From an uncultured Clostridia bacterium (GTDB taxonomy: Bacteria; Bacillota; Clostridia; Lachnospirales; Lachnospiraceae), in assembly GCA_947385955.1 (NCBI GenBank), contig CANDNA010000015.1, positions 1 through 64,000 on the forward strand: DNA of 64,000 bases, given 5' to 3'. The notes beneath the pieces are model-generated. The model was not told where the DNA came from, made no database searches, and saw nothing but the letters and a program-made list of their open reading frames with translations. Numbering within the stretch: the first letter of the stretch is position 1; every line of letters begins with the position of its first letter. Positions 1-8,032 of the stretch are shown piece by piece. A program made the translations under genes and the position numbers.

Positions 1-417
1 GAAAAACAATATCCGGTCTGGCAGTATTTTTTGCAGCAGGAAAAAGAGAAGGGTAACGGCAAACATACAGGGAAAGAACCACAGGCCGTCATTCTGCCCT
101 CTGATCTGAAGGAAAAGATTGCGGAACTGGAGGGCCAGCGGTTCCTGTTCCGAAAATGTCAGAATCTGCGTCAGCAGGATATTAAAGCTGGCAAATACCA
201 GCCAGGGCCACAAAAGGGTGCGGCATTTTTTCAGAAAAAAAGGCTTCAGGGATGATTCCCCGTGAAAGGTATAGCCGGCTGCCAGGAAAAAGGCGGACAG
301 AAACAGGGGAGAGATGGCGTTTTTTACAGCCGCAGGCGCAAATTCTATATGAGAGAACATCATCATACAAATGGCATAGCCCTTTAAGGCATCCACCCAT
401 GCAATTCGGTTTTTCAT
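1..417 (-). CDS. Acyltransferase 3 family membrane protein, C-terminus cut by window edge
   Basis: Reading leftward from an ATG at 415-417, an open frame of 139 codons runs to base 1 without a stop, so the 3' end is outside the window. The first residues read MKNRIAWVDALKGYAICMMM, followed by a short helix and an FFLAAGYTF segment. This D-A-x-K-G-x-A opening is typical of the acyltransferase 3 family (OatA, WecH, fucose acetylase-like), integral membrane enzymes that O-acetylate extracytoplasmic sugars. The start lies only seven bases beyond the stop of the upstream GtrII-like gene, so both are probably co-transcribed. The family call rests on the N-terminus alone. The acceptor sugar is unknown, but a role in decorating the surface glycan fits the context. 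Confidence 0.7.
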   Translation of the reverse strand, partial: MKNRIAWVDALKGYAICMMMFSHIEFAPAAVKNAISPLFLSAFFLAAGYTFHGESSLKPFFLKKCRTLLWPWLVFASFNILLTQILTFSEQEPLALQFRNLFLQIRGQNDGLWFFPCMFAVTLLFFLLQKILPDRILFF

Positions 418-424
418 AACAGTC

Positions 425-2008
425 TTATTCCTTTCTTTCCGTTTCTGCAGGTTCAATTTTGATTACCACGGTATTATCAAAAACCGCCATACTGCCGGGC
501 GCAGGCCAGCAGTCCATTGCCTGAAAGGCTTCCGAAGCCTGGATGGCGGATTTTTCTTCATCGCTGCAGGGCTTCAGGGAGAGTCCGAAATACGTATCCA
601 TCATAGCGCAGAAATGGGCCTGTTCCGAGATCAGATAGCTGTCCCGGACGCCTGCCATAGCGGGCGGCAGATTGAGGGAAATGGTATCAAAATCCTCAAA
701 ATGGCCGATGATGCAGAGCCTGTCCAGCGTTTCATAGTCCTCCAGCAGTTCAATGCGGCCGGTCATGCGGCTGACAAGCGCAAAGGTTTTTTCATTGGCG
801 GATGTCAGATACAGATAGCTGATGTTGGCAATCAGTGCAAAATTAAATACGGTCAGTGCAGTCAGCAAAAAGCAGCTCCAGGCAAGGACCGGGGAAGCGC
901 CGGGATTTCCCGTCTTTTCCGGCCCGTCCTGTAGCTCTGTGTCCGGGCTTTGAAACATGGGGAGACAGAGCAGCACGGGCAGGATGTAGAGCAGGCTGAA
1001 ACCGGCATACATCAGCATATAGTATCTGACCCGTGGAGACAGAAAATAAATCATGGAGCATACAAAGGGCATAGCGGCAAGACAGAAAAGGATCAGTCCC
1101 AGTCTGCCGGGGGCTTTATAAAGCTGCCGTTTCCATAAAAGCCATACAAAAAGCACTGCCAGCAGCAAAAACAGCAGCAGGTTCAGCAGCTTGAACAGGT
1201 TGAACCGGTCCAGGGGGCCGAAAAAGAAATAGGCAAAATCAATCAGACAGTTCCGGGCAGCATCCAGGATGCCTGCGCCGTCCGGCAGTGTCATATCGGA
1301 GATGCCATTGTAGTCACTGGCAGCAATCCCCTGCAGTCCGGACATCAGCCGGGCCGCCAGCAGATACAGGGCCGTACCGGCAAGGCCCATCGAAAGGAGG
1401 CGGAGCCACATGTGAAGGAGCGCTTTTACCGGAGTCGTTTCCCATATAAGCTGACAAATGCTCCAGGTAAGGATCAACATAACGGCATAGGAAATATAAG
1501 CCTGATAACAGCCATAGGAAAAGGCCAGCAGCAGCATGCCGCCCAGAAAGCCCCTCCGGTATCTGACAGTAACCAGCACTGCCAGTGCGGCGGTGAGCTG
1601 GGCCAGAAAATAACCGTCTGCCGTATACATATAGGCAAATGTGCCGGCAACAGAGGGAAAGGCCACTGTCAGCCCGCAGACAAGACAGATGGCGCTCCTG
1701 CTGCGCAGAGAGAAAAATTCTGTCAGGCAGACACAGGTAAGGCTCAGATAAATCAGGGACAAAAGCCCGTTGATCCATTGCAGGTCATAGTAGGAACTGA
1801 TGCCGCAGGAAAACGAGAGAAAGATCCGCCCCAGGGCGGTTTTGTTCTGACTGTCGTGGAAATTATAGACCGAATCCCATGTAAGCAGGTGATTGGCCAG
1901 CCGGTAAAAGTGCACCAGAAGCCCCATACAAAAGGCGGTGCAGAAAGCAAAGCGCCATTCCTGTTTCAGGTTTTGTTTTATCTTGACAAACAATGCATCC
2001 GGGTACAT
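425..2008 (-). CDS. GtrII-like multi-pass membrane glycosyltransferase
   Basis: This 527-residue protein has about ten hydrophobic segments. An early extracytoplasmic loop reads TWDSVYNFHDSQNKTALGR, and a soluble tail follows the last helix near residue 400. The aspartate-containing first loop and overall plan match the GtrII (glucosyl transferase) family, GT-C-like enzymes that add side-branch sugars from polyprenyl-phosphate donors to surface polysaccharide. The ATG at 2006-2008 follows AAGGAGAT at good spacing. It is the first gene of a leftward unit diverging from the main cluster, with the acyltransferase seven bases after it. Substrate unknown. It could instead be a hypothetical GT-C polymerase. 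Confidence 0.65.
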   Translation of the reverse strand: MYPDALFVKIKQNLKQEWRFAFCTAFCMGLLVHFYRLANHLLTWDSVYNFHDSQNKTALGRIFLSFSCGISSYYDLQWINGLLSLIYLSLTCVCLTEFFSLRSRSAICLVCGLTVAFPSVAGTFAYMYTADGYFLAQLTAALAVLVTVRYRRGFLGGMLLLAFSYGCYQAYISYAVMLILTWSICQLIWETTPVKALLHMWLRLLSMGLAGTALYLLAARLMSGLQGIAASDYNGISDMTLPDGAGILDAARNCLIDFAYFFFGPLDRFNLFKLLNLLLFLLLAVLFVWLLWKRQLYKAPGRLGLILFCLAAMPFVCSMIYFLSPRVRYYMLMYAGFSLLYILPVLLCLPMFQSPDTELQDGPEKTGNPGASPVLAWSCFLLTALTVFNFALIANISYLYLTSANEKTFALVSRMTGRIELLEDYETLDRLCIIGHFEDFDTISLNLPPAMAGVRDSYLISEQAHFCAMMDTYFGLSLKPCSDEEKSAIQASEAFQAMDCWPAPGSMAVFDNTVVIKIEPAETERKE

Positions 2009-2115
2009 GGAAATCTCCTTTTTTACTTTTGATTTATGATAATAGAAAACAGCAGCTTCTGATAGTATTCAGAAAATATAACAGATTTAGTCTTTCTGTA
2101 TTCATTTCGCTTCTC

Positions 2116-2144
2116 ATTTTAACACTGCCGGTTTTAAGATTCAA
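2116..2144 (-). promoter_or_regulatory. Candidate sigma-A promoter for the leftward GtrII/acyltransferase unit
   Basis: On the minus strand TTGAAT (2139-2144) and TAAAAT (2116-2121) are separated by exactly 17 bases. TG sits one base before the -10, giving an extended -10. It would leave a leader of roughly 100 bases before the ATG at 2008. Prediction from motif and spacing only. Confidence 0.4.
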
Positions 2145-2188
2145 CAAAAGAAAGCCGGAAATAGCAAACGGGCATTTCCCGGTAAAAG

Positions 2189-2217
2189 TTGTCAATTATT
2201 TCAGGATGTAGTATAAT
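2189..2217 (+). promoter_or_regulatory. Sigma-A promoter of the main polysaccharide operon
   Basis: TTGTCA (2189-2194) and a perfect TATAAT (2212-2217) are 17 bases apart, about 40 bases before the ATG at 2259. This is the best promoter match in the window, and it faces away from the leftward unit. It is placed to start transcription of the whole rightward cluster. Confidence 0.7.
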
Positions 2218-2258
2218 TTTAACAATTACGTGTACCAATATAGGTTGAGGAAAACACC

Positions 2259-3677
2259 ATGCAGATTGAGCGGAAGAGCAAAATAACAGAACTATACGGC
2301 ATTTTACTGACAGACTGTCTCTGTGTCATTCTGTCTTATCTGCTTGCTCTTTTTATCCGGTATGGCACACTGGGAGAGCCCCATCACCGGAACACCTATC
2401 TGCTGATCTGTGTCTGGATTCTGCTGTTTACGGTATTGTATGATACGTTAATCGGCAGCGGACGGAATTTCCTTCGCAGAGGCTATTATGTGGAAGCCAA
2501 GTCGGTGGTCAAGCAGGTAGCGGGCATGGTGATTTTTCTGGGATGCATTCTTTTTTTTCTGAAAGAGGCGGAAAATTTTTCCAGGCTTGTATTTGGTTAT
2601 TTTATTCTGCTGGAAGGCTTCAGTATGTTTGCCGCCCACAGTCTGTTAAAGAAATATCTGCGCGCCCATTACCGGACGGACAGAAGCCGTACCAAGGTCA
2701 TGGTGATTACGGACTATGCCAGCGGGGAGAAGCTGATCCCCCTTCTGACGGCCGGGGCAGATTATGACTGTGAGATTTCGGCGGCAGTGATCTGGGACCG
2801 GGATATGACCGGCGAAAAGGTCGGGGGGATCGAGGTGGTGGCGGACGGCCCCCATGTGATCGAAGTGGCCAAGAGTATGCCGATGGATGAAGTATTTCTT
2901 CATCTGCCGGAGGTGGGAAAGGGAACACTGCGGCAGCTTATTATGGATCTGGAAGCAATGGGAGTGAGCTGTCATTATAACATCGGGATTGCGGAGGCGG
3001 AAACCAGGGGACAGAGCATCGGGGAATTTGCCGGTTTTACGGTGATTACCTATGCTATCCATCCGATGGATAACAGAAGGGGCTTTATTAAGCGGCTGAT
3101 GGACATTGGGGGAAGTCTGGTGGGGCTTTTGCTGACCGGGCTTCTGTATCCGTTTGTGGCACTGGCCATCCGGCTGGATTCCAGAGGGCCTGTGGTTTTT
3201 TCTCAGGTACGGATCGGAAAAAACGGGCGGCGTTTCAAAATCTATAAATTCCGTTCCATGTATACGGATGCGGAGGAACGGAAAAAAGAACTGGAAGCGC
3301 AGAATGAGATGCATGGGCTGATGTTTAAGATGGAGGATGATCCCAGAGTGACCAGGGTGGGGAAATTCCTGCGTAAGACAAGCATAGATGAACTGCCCCA
3401 GTTTCTGAATGTGCTGAAAGGAGATATGAGCCTGGTGGGGACAAGGCCTCCCACGGAGGATGAATTTGCCAGGTATACCCCCTATTACCGCAGACGGCTC
3501 TGTATGACGCCCGGGCTGACCGGGCTTTGGCAGGTCAGCGGCAGGAGCGATGTGGAAAACTTTGACGATGTGGTAAAGCTGGATCTGCATTATATCGACC
3601 ACTGGTCTTTGAGTCTGGATATTAAGATACTGCTTCAGACGGTATTTGTGGTACTGTTTGGAAAAGGAGCAAAATAA
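2259..3677 (+). CDS. Polyprenyl glycosylphosphotransferase (initiating sugar-1-phosphate transferase)
   Basis: This enzyme would transfer a sugar-1-phosphate from a nucleotide sugar to undecaprenyl phosphate, the first membrane step of repeat-unit assembly. The 472-residue protein has the WbaP/WcaJ-like plan: about four N-terminal helices (residues 10-125), a Rossmann-like middle domain (about 140-240), a hairpin helix near 275-300, then the catalytic bacterial sugar transferase domain. Visible motifs are FKIYKFRSMYTDAE, TSIDELPQ (D377-E378), LVGTRPP and PGLTGLWQVSGRS. It follows the operon promoter and a GAGGAAA ribosome site, and the next GT starts three bases after its stop. Which sugar is used (Glc, Gal or another) cannot be read from sequence. 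It is the only enzyme of this class in the window. Confidence 0.92.
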   Translation: MQIERKSKITELYGILLTDCLCVILSYLLALFIRYGTLGEPHHRNTYLLICVWILLFTVLYDTLIGSGRNFLRRGYYVEAKSVVKQVAGMVIFLGCILFFLKEAENFSRLVFGYFILLEGFSMFAAHSLLKKYLRAHYRTDRSRTKVMVITDYASGEKLIPLLTAGADYDCEISAAVIWDRDMTGEKVGGIEVVADGPHVIEVAKSMPMDEVFLHLPEVGKGTLRQLIMDLEAMGVSCHYNIGIAEAETRGQSIGEFAGFTVITYAIHPMDNRRGFIKRLMDIGGSLVGLLLTGLLYPFVALAIRLDSRGPVVFSQVRIGKNGRRFKIYKFRSMYTDAEERKKELEAQNEMHGLMFKMEDDPRVTRVGKFLRKTSIDELPQFLNVLKGDMSLVGTRPPTEDEFARYTPYYRRRLCMTPGLTGLWQVSGRSDVENFDDVVKLDLHYIDHWSLSLDIKILLQTVFVVLFGKGAK

Positions 3678-3680
3678 AAC

Positions 3681-4877
3681 ATGAATGGAAAAATACTGAT
3701 TATCGTGGAAAATCTTCCTGTCCCCTTTGATACCAGGGTGTGGCAGGAGGCGACGACGCTGGTGGAAAACGGCTATACCGTTTCCGTGATCTGCCCTAAG
3801 GGAAAGGGATATGAAAAAGAGCGGGAAACCATATCCGGCGTGCATATTTACCGGCACGATCTGCCTGCGGAGGGCAGCGGGCCGATTGGATATGCAAAGG
3901 AATATGGCTGTGCACTGTACCATGAGCTGCGGCTGGCAAAAAAGATTTACAGGGAGATCGGCTTTGATGTGATCCACGGCTGCAATCCGCCGGACGATAT
4001 TTATATGGTGGCATCCCGGTTCCGGAAGTATGGGGTCAGGTATGTGTTTGACCATCATGACATCTGCCCGGAACTGTTTGAAGCCAAGTTCGGGAAGAAA
4101 AAAGGCCTGCTCTATCGGACCCAGACCTGGCTGGAGAGAAAGACCTATCAGAACGCGTCATTTGCTTTTGTGACCAATGAGTCTTACCGGAAGATTGCCA
4201 TAGAACGGGGCGGCATGGATCCGGAAAAGGTATATGTACTGCGCAGCGGGCCTAAACTGGAGCGTCTTAAGATACAGCCGCCGAAAGAAGAGCTGAAAGG
4301 CGGCAGGCGCTATATGGTAGGCTATCTGGGGGTGATCGGAAAGCAGGAGGGCATCCCCTATCTTCTGGAGGCGGCCAGATATCTCCGGGAGGAGAGGAAG
4401 CGGGACGATATCTGCTATGGCATTGTAGGCGGCGGCACCTCTCTGGAAGAGCTGAAAGCGCTTTCTGCATCAATGGGGCTGGATGATATTGTTACCTTTA
4501 CAGGCCGGGCGCCGGATGAAGTGATGCTGGACTATCTGAATACGGCGGACATCTGTGTCAATCCGGATGAGTACAATCCGATGAATGACAAATCCACGAT
4601 GAATAAGGTGCTGGAATATATGGCCCTGGGCAAACCCATCGTGCAGTTTGACCTGACGGAGGGCCGCTTTTCCGCAGGAGAGGCTTCCCTGTATGCGAGG
4701 CCCAATGATGCGGTGGATATGGCAAATAAGATAGCGGAACTGTTGGACGATAAGGAAAAAAGAAAGAAGATGTCAGCCTTCGGGCGCAGGCGCGTGGTGG
4801 AGGAGCTTTCCTGGGAGCATACGAGCAAGGCGCTGCTGGAAGGTTACCGGGCATTTTTTGAAGGAGAAATCAAGTGA
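3681..4877 (+). CDS. Glycosyltransferase family 4
   Basis: This 398-residue cytoplasmic GT-B enzyme probably adds the second sugar to the lipid-linked primer. The N-terminal acceptor domain opens with ILIIVENLPVPFDTRVWQEA, typical of GT4 enzymes directly downstream of initiating transferases. The C-terminal donor domain contains GYLGVIGKQEGIPYLLEAA, and an EYMALGKPIV motif in which the glutamate normally contacts the nucleotide sugar. The stop overlaps the GTG start of the dehydrogenase by four bases, implying translational coupling. Donor and linkage are unknown. A mannosyl or glucosyl/uronosyl transferase is possible given the adjacent GDP-sugar dehydrogenase. Confidence 0.88.
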   Translation: MNGKILIIVENLPVPFDTRVWQEATTLVENGYTVSVICPKGKGYEKERETISGVHIYRHDLPAEGSGPIGYAKEYGCALYHELRLAKKIYREIGFDVIHGCNPPDDIYMVASRFRKYGVRYVFDHHDICPELFEAKFGKKKGLLYRTQTWLERKTYQNASFAFVTNESYRKIAIERGGMDPEKVYVLRSGPKLERLKIQPPKEELKGGRRYMVGYLGVIGKQEGIPYLLEAARYLREERKRDDICYGIVGGGTSLEELKALSASMGLDDIVTFTGRAPDEVMLDYLNTADICVNPDEYNPMNDKSTMNKVLEYMALGKPIVQFDLTEGRFSAGEASLYARPNDAVDMANKIAELLDDKEKRKKMSAFGRRRVVEELSWEHTSKALLEGYRAFFEGEIK

Positions 4878-6247
4878 GAATCAGTATATTTGGAATGGGA
4901 TATGTGGGCTGCGTAGGCGCGGCCTGCTGTGCGAAACTGGGGCATCATGTGATCGGCGTGGATGTATCGGAGCATAAGACGGCGCTGATCAACAGCGGAA
5001 GGCCCACGATCATTGAACAGGACATCGAAGCGCTGGTAAAGCAGGCGCATGAGGAGGGCAGGCTGGAGGCGACGACAGACAGCGCCTGGGCGGTAATGCA
5101 TTCCGAGATTTCATTTATTGCGGTGGGGACGCCCAGCAGCCGGGAAGGCCATCTGAATCTGGAGTATATCTATAAGGTGGCGGGCCAGATCGGGGAAGCG
5201 CTGCGGCAGAAAGAGGAATTTCATATTGTGGCGGTGAGAAGCACCGTTCTGCCGGGCACCAATGCCAGAATCGGCGAGATCATTGAGGAGGCTTCCGGAC
5301 GGAAACGGAATGAGGATTTTGCGGTGGTTTCCAATCCGGAGTTCCTGCGGGAAGGGACGGCTGTCCATGATTATCTGAACCCGCCCCTGACCCTTGTGGG
5401 AGCGGACAATGACAGGGCGGTGGAAAAGATGCGTCTGCTGTACCGGGACATTCCCGGAGAGTTTATTGCCACAGAGATCAAGGTGGCTGAAATGATGAAA
5501 TACATCAACAATACCTATCATGCGCTGAAAATCGTATTCGGCAATGAGGTGGGAAATATCTGCAAGGCGCTGGATGTGGACAGCCATAAGGTGATGGAGA
5601 TTTTCTGTAAAGACAGACAGCTCAATATTTCCCCGTATTATTTCAAGCCGGGATTTGCCTATGGCGGGTCCTGTCTGCCGAAGGATTCCAAAGCGCTGCG
5701 TACGCTGGCCAGGGATTATTATATTGATGTGCCGGTGATCAATGCCATTGAGGAGAGCAATGAGATCCAGAAAAAAAATGCGGTGCGTATGATTGTGGAA
5801 AAGGGCAGAAGAAAAGTGGGGATTCTGGGGCTGAGCTTTAAAGCAGGCACGGATGACCTTCGGTGCAGTCCCATCGTGGATGTGGTGGAAGCGCTTCTGG
5901 GGAAAGGGTTTGAACTGCGTATCTACGATAAAAATGTAAAGCTGTCGGAAATCACCGGTACCAACAGAGATTTTATTATGGCTAAAATCCCCCATCTGCA
6001 GCATTTTGTATATGATGATCTGGCAAAGGTGGCAGAAGAGTCGGACGTGCTGGTGGTAACCAACAAAGAACCGGAGTTTGCATCATTGCCGGAAATGTAT
6101 CCGGGCAAGATCATTGTGGATCTGGTGCGGGCGTGGGAGAGTGTGGACTATGCCGGTCATTACGAAGGCATTTCCTGGGGCAATATCAATACCAACACAG
6201 GACAAAATCAGATGCCGGAGCGGGATATGGCGACAACGGACTTCTGA
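4874..6247 (+). CDS. Nucleotide-sugar dehydrogenase, GDP-mannose 6-dehydrogenase (AlgD)-like
   Basis: It is predicted to oxidise a nucleotide hexose twice at C6 with NAD, giving a uronic acid donor. The 457-residue protein opens with the Rossmann motif IFGMGYVGCVGAACCAKLGH. The catalytic cysteine is C267 in FAYGGSCLPKDS, and SFKAGTDDLRCSP lies in the C-terminal domain. The opening, the VVRSTVLPGT and NPEFLREGTA segments and the FAxGGSCLPKD form all resemble AlgD (GDP-ManA synthesis) more than typical UDP-glucose dehydrogenases. The start is GTG at 4874, coupled to the upstream GT through a GTGA overlap. If correct, it supplies GDP-mannuronate, which fits the MBOAT/SGNH/heparinase set just downstream. 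UDP-glucose is the main alternative substrate. Confidence 0.82.
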   Translation: MRISIFGMGYVGCVGAACCAKLGHHVIGVDVSEHKTALINSGRPTIIEQDIEALVKQAHEEGRLEATTDSAWAVMHSEISFIAVGTPSSREGHLNLEYIYKVAGQIGEALRQKEEFHIVAVRSTVLPGTNARIGEIIEEASGRKRNEDFAVVSNPEFLREGTAVHDYLNPPLTLVGADNDRAVEKMRLLYRDIPGEFIATEIKVAEMMKYINNTYHALKIVFGNEVGNICKALDVDSHKVMEIFCKDRQLNISPYYFKPGFAYGGSCLPKDSKALRTLARDYYIDVPVINAIEESNEIQKKNAVRMIVEKGRRKVGILGLSFKAGTDDLRCSPIVDVVEALLGKGFELRIYDKNVKLSEITGTNRDFIMAKIPHLQHFVYDDLAKVAEESDVLVVTNKEPEFASLPEMYPGKIIVDLVRAWESVDYAGHYEGISWGNINTNTGQNQMPERDMATTDF

Positions 6248-6269
6248 GTACGGACAGGATGAGGGAAAT

Positions 6270-8009
6270 ATGACAGAGAAGGGTGTACTGACGGAGAGGG
6301 ACAGAAGAGAACCGGTCAAAAAGATCTTTGGCGTGTCGGTTCTGGCACTGTGCCTTTTCTGTATTGTGATCCGCGCCCATTACAGCGCGATCACCCGGGA
6401 TGAGGGGCATACGTATTTAAACTACGTGGAAACGTTCCGTTTTGGCAATATAGGGGAATTTTTGGATACTTATGACGGCAGGGCCAACAATCATCTGCTG
6501 AATACGGCACTGATCTATCTGGTGGACCATATAGTGGGCATTCATTATGACGAGTTTTTAATCCGGGTCCCCAGTATGTGTTTCGGCATCGGGTTTGGCC
6601 TGTTCTGTTTCTTCCTGTACAGAAAGAAACGGATTTCCACACTGGAGTTTTCTCTGCTTTTGCTGAATGTATCGTTAAACAGCGCCTTTTCAGTAGCGCG
6701 GGGGTATGGGATGGCAGCGTGCCTGTGTATGTTTGCCGTATACTGCCTGAAGCGTTATGAGGAGGGAGACGGGACAGGGTACCGGTATCTGTCGCTGGCA
6801 GCTTTTTGCTTCACCCTGGCCGGGACAGCCAATACGGTAGTATTGCTGCTGACGGCTTCCGCAGCCATCTGCCTGGCCGTACAGATGCAGAGGAAAAAAA
6901 CCCTGCTTCCCTATCTGAAGCATTCCTGGAAATTGCTGCTTCCCATGTGGGTATGGAATCTGTTGCTGCTGGCGTATCATATGTATGTGAGCGCGGATGG
7001 AGAGGAAAAGAAACTGGCAAGCTATCATGGGAATCCGGTTCAGGGCATTATCGGCAGCTTTGCCGGTATGTATGCCGGACGGCTGGCCGGTATTGCCACC
7101 GGCCTTTTTATCTTTTTCACAGTCTGGGCAGTGTATATCGGGGTACGCAGGAAAAAGAAGCTGTTTTTTACCGGTCTGTTTCTTTTTTATTTTATGCTGT
7201 GCAGCCTGACAGCGGTGATTTTCGATAAGGGTATGCCGTCCGGTTCGGCGCTGCTTCCGGCCTGTCCGATGATGGTGTTTGCAGTCAGCGAATCGCTGAC
7301 GCTGGTCTGGGACAGCACGGTCAGCGTCAGGTGGCCTGCAAAAAGCCGTCTGCTCTGGACAGTATTTCTGCTTGTCTGTACCGGTTTTGTGACCGCACGG
7401 TTTATCAGAGGGGTTGATTTTACACAGAACAACGTATTAAGGGCACATCTGTATGATTATATGCTGGGAGCTTATGAGGAGCCTTTGGATTCGGAAGAAC
7501 TGCATAAGCTGCATATTCCCTTTTATCACAGACAGTTCCTGTACCGGTATGGATATGACATTTATCTGAAAGAATATACCATTGAGGCCATGTCTTTTGC
7601 AGATACCCTGCGGATGCTGGGAAATCCGGGCTTTCGGGGACTGATCGATGTGAGGGACAGAGAGGCGTTGATGCAGTATGCGGCAGAGTTTGGAGAACTG
7701 GGCGTCAATATTTACCGGCTGCCGGTATCGGTGGATTTCATTCTGATCAACCATGACAGTGCCAAAACGGTGGAATATATATGTGGTTATAAAAGTACGG
7801 CCCAGGCGGATCCGGATGCGGGAGGACGCGATACCATACTGGGAAAACTGCGTCTGTTTTATGGGGAGGACGGCTCCTGTGGCGTCTATATGAATACATA
7901 TGAATGCCTGGTAACCCATCCGGAAGATCTGGCAGCGTTTGCCGGTGTATGTGTATGGAAGGCGGGGCAGGCAGAGCCTGTGGATTATAAATTGTTTGCA
8001 GCAGAATAA
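6270..8009 (+). CDS. GT-C type membrane glycosyltransferase (GT39/ArnT-like)
   Basis: This 579-residue polytopic protein has one N-terminal helix, then the loop ITRDEGHTY with an acidic pair at D44-E45, the usual catalytic/metal position of GT-C enzymes. About nine more helices follow to residue 390, with a soluble extracytoplasmic tail of roughly 180 residues. Such enzymes transfer sugars from polyprenyl-phosphate donors outside the membrane, or act as polymerases. The ATG at 6270 is chosen because a GAGGG ribosome site precedes it. The longer in-frame extension overlaps the dehydrogenase and is hydrophilic, without family features. The closest partner in the window for donor supply is the DPM1-like GT2 at 24.9 kb. 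Confidence 0.68.
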   Translation: MTEKGVLTERDRREPVKKIFGVSVLALCLFCIVIRAHYSAITRDEGHTYLNYVETFRFGNIGEFLDTYDGRANNHLLNTALIYLVDHIVGIHYDEFLIRVPSMCFGIGFGLFCFFLYRKKRISTLEFSLLLLNVSLNSAFSVARGYGMAACLCMFAVYCLKRYEEGDGTGYRYLSLAAFCFTLAGTANTVVLLLTASAAICLAVQMQRKKTLLPYLKHSWKLLLPMWVWNLLLLAYHMYVSADGEEKKLASYHGNPVQGIIGSFAGMYAGRLAGIATGLFIFFTVWAVYIGVRRKKKLFFTGLFLFYFMLCSLTAVIFDKGMPSGSALLPACPMMVFAVSESLTLVWDSTVSVRWPAKSRLLWTVFLLVCTGFVTARFIRGVDFTQNNVLRAHLYDYMLGAYEEPLDSEELHKLHIPFYHRQFLYRYGYDIYLKEYTIEAMSFADTLRMLGNPGFRGLIDVRDREALMQYAAEFGELGVNIYRLPVSVDFILINHDSAKTVEYICGYKSTAQADPDAGGRDTILGKLRLFYGEDGSCGVYMNTYECLVTHPEDLAAFAGVCVWKAGQAEPVDYKLFAAE

Positions 8010-8032
8010 AAGGAAATACGGCGGAACAGAGT

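Noticed and set aside
31-255. A 74-codon plus-strand frame at the left edge
   Set aside because: It is antisense to the acyltransferase 3 frame, which has clear membrane-protein features.
2551-2558. Runs of seven to eight T or A inside genes (for example near 2551, 41194 and 53131) as slippage sites
   Set aside because: Short A/T runs are frequent by chance in A+T-rich Clostridia genes, and Phe/Lys codons explain them. Only the G9 tract stands out.
2646-4058. A 470-codon open frame on the minus strand
   Set aside because: It is antisense to the PHPT and first GT, has no family features, and reads as low-complexity histidine/proline/glutamine-rich sequence typical of a shadow frame in G+C-rich codons.
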